Shown: positions 30,801 through 33,038 of the stretch, piece by piece
How positions within the stretch are numbered: the stretch's first letter is position 1
How the letters are laid out: every line of letters starts with the position of its first letter
Origin: a virus
DNA: 33,038 bases
Virus record (IMG/VR): IMGVR_UViG_3300048590_000028
Span: 1-33,038 of that record
Strand: one strand, 5' to 3'
Translations under genes and position numbers: made by a program
Notes under the pieces: model-generated
Told to the model about the DNA's origin: nothing
Databases searched by the model: none
The model's input: the letters and a program-made list of their open reading frames with translations, nothing else

Positions 30801-31638
30801 CGGCATTACCATCGGCCTCGTCGGTGCCACGCCGACCACGTATTCCTGGGCGCGGGTATCCGGATCGACGTCGATCGTCGCCAACAGCCCAAGCGCCGCC
30901 ACGACGACATTCACCGCGAGCGGTGTCAACAGTGGCGCCACGGTTTCGGCCGTGTTCCGCTGCACTGTCAATTCGACCTATACGGTAGACGTCGCCGTGG
31001 ACTGCACGAACGTCGGCAGCGTGCTGTCGTTGTCGGTCAGCCCGCAGAACATTGACGTCGTTTCTGGCAATGCCAACGTAATCACGGGAACGTCTACCGC
31101 AACCCCATCTGGCGGGACGGGCACATATACCTACTACTGGTATCCGATCGTCGCACCACTGAGCGGCACGATTACGGCGGTGTCTCCGAGTGCCGCGACA
31201 ACGGCCTTTTCCGCAACGGCAATGGGCGCGAACGAAGTCCGCTCCGCGACTTTCCGCGTCACGGTCTGGGACACAGCATCTCCACAGGCCACGTCATACG
31301 CCGACGTACAAGTGACCGTCACCCGGGCGTCGATGTCGGTCTCGCTGTCGCCGACCAGCCTGTACAAGTCTGGGACGAAGTCATCAATCACATCGGATAT
31401 GTGCACCGCCACGGCTGTCAATGGATCGCCGCCGTACAGTTACGCTTGGGCGAAAGTCCCCGGCACCGGCAGCGGACCAGAAATGGTTGCGGTGGCCGAC
31501 TCGTGGTTCGAGACGCAGTTCCGTTGTCCGCTGATCCTGTCCGGCCAGACCAGCACCGCTACCTGGCGGTGTACCGCCACGGACTCTATCGGTGCAATCG
31601 GCACGGCCGACATCGTCGTCACCATCCAGCGCGTGTAA
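27838..31638 (+). CDS. Large tail-tip/baseplate hub protein with Ig-like C-terminal domains
   Basis: 1266 residues; GTG start in a GTGA overlap. Residues 1-500 form the hub part, with HIEACIIEPSISSQKLNPDQGRAEIGAASFSVADLSGEF and NDIQRQARKDIF, plus a small inserted beta domain (160-235, with EVIRYTGTTATTFTGCTRG). Residues about 541-850 are Gly-rich (GGTGGAGGAG, GGAGGPG) with short strands, a likely beta-helix or stalk. From about 854 there is a fibronectin-like domain and then three Ig-like domains (about 970-1058, 1062-1161, 1165-1266), each with SPSAAT-type repeats and a W in the core. The plan suggests the hub that carries an exposed adhesin able to bind host surface glycans. The hub role is likely from position. 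Confidence 0.85.
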   Translation: MRTDPSVFAAQNTRAFKSPRFVIEIEFTPYSVYLSSHEGIEDVPSVHIEACIIEPSISSQKLNPDQGRAEIGAASFSVADLSGEFTTRVRSLLAGGDGLRGKQCRFYLGYEGMAFGDFVMVGTQVVKEAAFDRGAYRIACNDIQRQARKDIFNLQTTTLTATVEADATTIEVNSTAGFTTVLHGTSYTDAAGQIVGYIKIKDEVIRYTGTTATTFTGCTRGVLGTTAGRYVVDGATVQARREKVTEYVYLELPGPKLLYAILTGIIYGTGTYLPTNWYVGIDPALLRTADFTGIGDDLWNVGDDSVGVILRFEGLTKQDGKAFCELEILRLLGLYMPVYADGLLGLRRMTRVLADATGIVTLDETNSVMVGDLKHDMESLHNNFSVTWNWNGKEFTRTTTYLDADSVAVHGRATEMELKFKGLYGGRHTDGLIYKLLDSIRDRYSAPPVRLSIEVMHSLNRIEVGDVVRVRHTNLRDYAGQNNSVDRAFEVQSVTVNHRTGAVELDLFGSTSMASVISPTTPTTAATAAFYTSEGVDLASVMTITSGVVSGGPYTLAGGSDLTDPGSIWYFNGDLTIPEGVTVNLSGNVQLRVKGYLTVNGTISGIGGGWPGVADTSSTDEITGSRGYVGNSRGLDGCFITALSEDRIKYFTAPPLMTPGIHATFPYIAVDVVGDTVIGLPTDLRGTGGGPGGKVKRIISVLGMSTGAITLYNVGGTGGAGGAGLCTISRGLGIGSNGRINLSGADTSAPAAYTRNVDGKQVGFFPGTGGAGGPGCYLCLIDGSLLSVPDLSGRFVARTGRLGIPAYTTALEGPEEAKYKRRDSPFAGYITDPSAISELDLSGSCQRIQFLPAEEAPVADSFTLASVSGITITQGSSGFVVTFTPAAQMPVGTIYEIWTHTAAAPFSAATKRMEGSATAFFVPQNSTSTVYVWVRASYRQSNGITVYSAVAPATDGLPAAPAAMAGTYATATPSAVSAAAASTVILTGGITIGLVGATPTTYSWARVSGSTSIVANSPSAATTTFTASGVNSGATVSAVFRCTVNSTYTVDVAVDCTNVGSVLSLSVSPQNIDVVSGNANVITGTSTATPSGGTGTYTYYWYPIVAPLSGTITAVSPSAATTAFSATAMGANEVRSATFRVTVWDTASPQATSYADVQVTVTRASMSVSLSPTSLYKSGTKSSITSDMCTATAVNGSPPYSYAWAKVPGTGSGPEMVAVADSWFETQFRCPLILSGQTSTATWRCTATDSIGAIGTADIVVTIQRV

Positions 31639-31654
31639 CAAATAAGGAACCATC

Positions 31655-31951
31655 GTGGACGAAATAAAAGAATTCAGAATTGGCCCGTTCACGATCGGCG
31701 ACCTGATCGCGCTCGGTGGCGTGGTGTTCATGTCCGGGGCGCTGTGGTGGCGCGTGGCGGCACTCGAGCGCGAGGACGTTCGGCAGATGGCCGAGCATGA
31801 CCGGATCATCGTGCGGATCCAGTCGCTCGAGCAGGTGATCCCCAGCAACTACGTTCGGCGCGACGACTACCGCGAGGATGCGCGTGAGATCAAGGCCATC
31901 CTGCAGCGCATCGAGATCAAGGTTGACGGCAAGGCCGACCGGCAAAAGTAA
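31655..31951 (+). CDS. Membrane-anchored coiled-coil protein, lysis region
   Basis: 98 residues from GTG at 31655, with AAGGA 6 bases upstream. One membrane helix (about residues 12-34, IGDLIALGGVVFMSGALWW) is followed by a charged coiled coil (VRRDDYREDAREIKAILQRIEIKVDGKADRQK). Such single-TM, coiled-coil proteins are common in phage lysis cassettes next to the endolysin. It could be a holin, antiholin or spanin-like partner; the sequence alone does not decide. It ends in a TAATG overlap with the endolysin. Confidence 0.72.
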   Translation: MDEIKEFRIGPFTIGDLIALGGVVFMSGALWWRVAALEREDVRQMAEHDRIIVRIQSLEQVIPSNYVRRDDYREDAREIKAILQRIEIKVDGKADRQK

Positions 31952-32364
31952 TGACCTCGCGGCGCATCGAAGACTTGCAACCCTTGTTGCAGGTCAAGGC
32001 CCGCTATTGGCTGGAAATGTGCGAACAGGAATGGCCGGGTAAGGAAGTCGATCCGCTCATCACGAACACGCTACGCACGCACGCCGACCAGGCCAAGCTC
32101 TACGCGCAGGGGCGAACCACGCCCGGCAAGATCGTGACGTGGGCCAAACCCGGATCGTCTGCGCACAACTACGGGCTCGCATGGGACTTCGTTCCGCTGC
32201 GTATTGGCAAGCCAGTCTGGACGACGCGCGCCGCCGCTGACCTGCGGCTATGGACGCGCATGGGCGAGATCGCCGAAAGCCTCGGCCTAGAGTGGGGCGG
32301 GCGCTGGCAGAAAGTGGACATGCCGCACATTCAGATCCGCGAGTGGAGGCGTTTCGTGCAATGA
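31951..32364 (+). CDS. Endolysin, M15-family peptidase (L-alanyl-D-glutamate type)
   Basis: 137 residues. The zinc peptidase motifs are visible: SSAHNYGLAWDF with H72 and D79 as zinc ligands and DMPHIQI with H126 as the third, and E114 in GLEWGGRW near the active site. RTHADQAKLYAQG is the typical preceding helix-loop. This small M15 type (like the T5 and other Gram-negative phage endolysins) cleaves the peptide bridges of peptidoglycan. No signal peptide or membrane anchor, so release needs a holin, which follows. High confidence. Confidence 0.93.
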   Translation: MTSRRIEDLQPLLQVKARYWLEMCEQEWPGKEVDPLITNTLRTHADQAKLYAQGRTTPGKIVTWAKPGSSAHNYGLAWDFVPLRIGKPVWTTRAAADLRLWTRMGEIAESLGLEWGGRWQKVDMPHIQIREWRRFVQ

Positions 32365-32564
32365 GCAAGTTCTTCTCCCGCAAGTTCATCCTCGCGCTGA
32401 TCTTCACGCTGACCGCGTGCATTGCGTTGTTCGCCACGGACAAGATCGACGGCGGCCAGTTCGTCACGCTGGTCGGGATCATCCTCGCGTCGTTCACCGC
32501 GGGCGATGTGGCGATCAACGCCATACACCGGAACAAGGCGGACCCGGACAACCCCGATGGATGA
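32361..32564 (+). CDS. Holin with two membrane helices
   Basis: 67 residues from ATG at 32361 (ATGA overlap with the endolysin); the frame continues upstream only as shadow. The basic start MSKFFSRKF is followed by helix 1 (about 8-25, FILALIFTLTACIALFAT), a short DKIDGG turn, helix 2 (about 34-53, FVTLVGIILASFTAGDVAIN) and a hydrophilic tail (HRNKADPDNPDG). This is the layout of small two-helix holins. Given that it directly follows the endolysin, it is likely to form the lesion that lets the enzyme out. The upstream coiled-coil protein may be a partner. Confidence 0.8.
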   Translation: MSKFFSRKFILALIFTLTACIALFATDKIDGGQFVTLVGIILASFTAGDVAINAIHRNKADPDNPDG

Positions 32565-32745
32565 CCAGCCGAACAAGCTGCTGTCCGACCACATGCTCGA
32601 CGCGCTGGTCTCGATCGGCCGCGCCCGCAGCGTGATTGGCAAGGGCTGGACCCTGCGCCGCGAAGCCGTGCTGCACGAACTCGTGGAAGCCGAGAAGTCC
32701 ATCGCTCGCGTCATTGGCTTGATCGGAGGCGAACCCCGTGGCTGA
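32557..32745 (+). CDS. Small hypothetical protein, lysis region
   Basis: 62 residues from ATG at 32557, 8 bases inside the holin gene. MDDQPNKLLSDHMLDALVSIGRARSV, then WTLRREAVLHELVEAEKSIARVIGLIGGEP: two helices of amphipathic type. Small helical proteins of this kind follow holins in several phages, but I cannot name a function. The tight overlap supports it being real. Overlaps the next gene by 8 bases. Confidence 0.58.
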   Translation: MDDQPNKLLSDHMLDALVSIGRARSVIGKGWTLRREAVLHELVEAEKSIARVIGLIGGEPRG

Positions 32746-32929
32746 ACCGACCAGCCTGGAGGTGATCCGTGGCAACAAAAAAGTCCCGTGCCCGTACTGT
32801 GGTGGCCCGCCCCACAAAACGCCTTTCGCGTGCCCTCGTATCCAGGGCGTCCACTACGGCGAGGACGGCAGCGTTGCAGGCGTCGAGTTCCGCGACGGAT
32901 TCGAGTTCCCGCCAGACGACGCCGCCTAA
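32738..32929 (+). CDS. Small zinc-ribbon-like protein
   Basis: 63 residues from GTG at 32738, with GGAGG at 9 bases upstream. CPYCGGPPHKTPFACP gives three cysteines of a zinc ribbon (two in CPYC, one in ACP), and the C-terminal half is VHYGEDGSVAGVEFRDGFEFPPDD, a small beta motif. Zinc-ribbon proteins of this size are common in phage genomes; role unknown. A second gene starts inside this one in another frame at 32769. Good coding appearance but no specific function. Confidence 0.62.
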   Translation: MAEPTSLEVIRGNKKVPCPYCGGPPHKTPFACPRIQGVHYGEDGSVAGVEFRDGFEFPPDDAA

Positions 32930-33038
32930 GTGCTGGCCCGGCGAGGAATCATTCGACGACGAGGACTCAGACGATTTCGAGAACGACGGGACCGACGACC
33001 TGCCCGGATTAACCCCCGCACCCCGCGGGTCGCGCAAG
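32769..33038 (+). CDS. Overlapping gene, runs off the window end
   Basis: GTG at 32769 in a frame different from the zinc-ribbon gene in which it is nested. Upstream, GGAGGTGATCC (32758-32768) is an 11-base match to the complement of the 16S rRNA 3' end, an exceptionally strong ribosome-binding site. The visible 90 codons encode a basic, Ser/Thr/Arg-rich first half (MATKKSRARTVVARPTKRL) and then an acidic stretch (EESFDDEDSDDFENDGTDDL). The frame remains open at 33038. The first half may partly be an overprinted shadow, but the ribosome-binding site and the acidic tail after the zinc-ribbon gene's stop argue for a real gene. Confidence 0.5.
   Translation, partial: MATKKSRARTVVARPTKRLSRALVSRASTTARTAALQASSSATDSSSRQTTPPKCWPGEESFDDEDSDDFENDGTDDLPGLTPAPRGSRK

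Noticed and set aside
1-33038. Integrase, repressor, CRISPR array, tRNA, insertion sequence or attachment site
   Set aside because: I looked for each on both strands and saw none that I could support, so no statement on lysogeny is made.

Overview
The window looks like the structural half of a tailed, siphovirus-type phage or prophage (HK97-like head, long non-contractile tail) with high GC, about 60-65% by eye. Everything I accept as a gene lies on the + strand. The peptidoglycan-cutting endolysin, small holin and HK97-type packaging genes fit a phage of a high-GC Gram-negative bacterium, probably a proteobacterium. I see no integrase, repressor, replication gene, tRNA or attachment site, so temperate or lytic lifestyle cannot be decided and the host is inferred only.

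Layout. (1) 3-12517: fifteen consecutive, tightly coupled genes for virion-surface or fibre-type proteins. They include a RIFT-barrel-like fibre, a beta-propeller-like protein, lectin-like proteins, a 690-residue protein made of 25 copies of a GSGAITLG-type repeat, a fibre-tail adaptor-like protein and a fibre with a glycoside-hydrolase-like TIM barrel. Most junctions are ATGA, GTGA or TAATG overlaps. (2) 12514-13136: an HNH endonuclease, a short AT-richer Cys-rich gene and a terminator. (3) 13185-18424: small and large terminase, portal, prohead protease and major capsid protein, closed by a UUCG-loop terminator. (4) 18504-21587: a five-gene glycan-type cassette inserted between capsid and connector: two tandem DUF115/GT42-like paralogues, a methyltransferase, a DxD glycosyltransferase and a GT-B-like protein. 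(5) 21566-24333: head-tail connector, an inserted lectin-like protein, head closure, gp10-like and tail terminator proteins, then another terminator. (6) 24397-31638: tail tube, G/GT chaperones joined by a -1 frameshift (A AAA AAC followed by a perfect 10-bp hairpin), a short tape measure, a distal-tail-like protein and a large tail-tip/hub protein with Ig-like C-terminal domains. (7) 31655-33038: lysis region (membrane plus coiled-coil protein, M15 endolysin, holin) and small genes, the last two overlapping out of frame and the last running off the window.

How it fits together. Regions 3, 5 and 6 build and fill the head and tail in the canonical HK97 order. Region 1 supplies a large array of putative glycan-binding or glycan-cutting appendages. 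Region 4 could decorate the virion, or alter the host surface, with modified sugars. The most distinctive parts are the appendage operon with its repeat protein and shared modules, and the glycan cassette placed inside the head genes.
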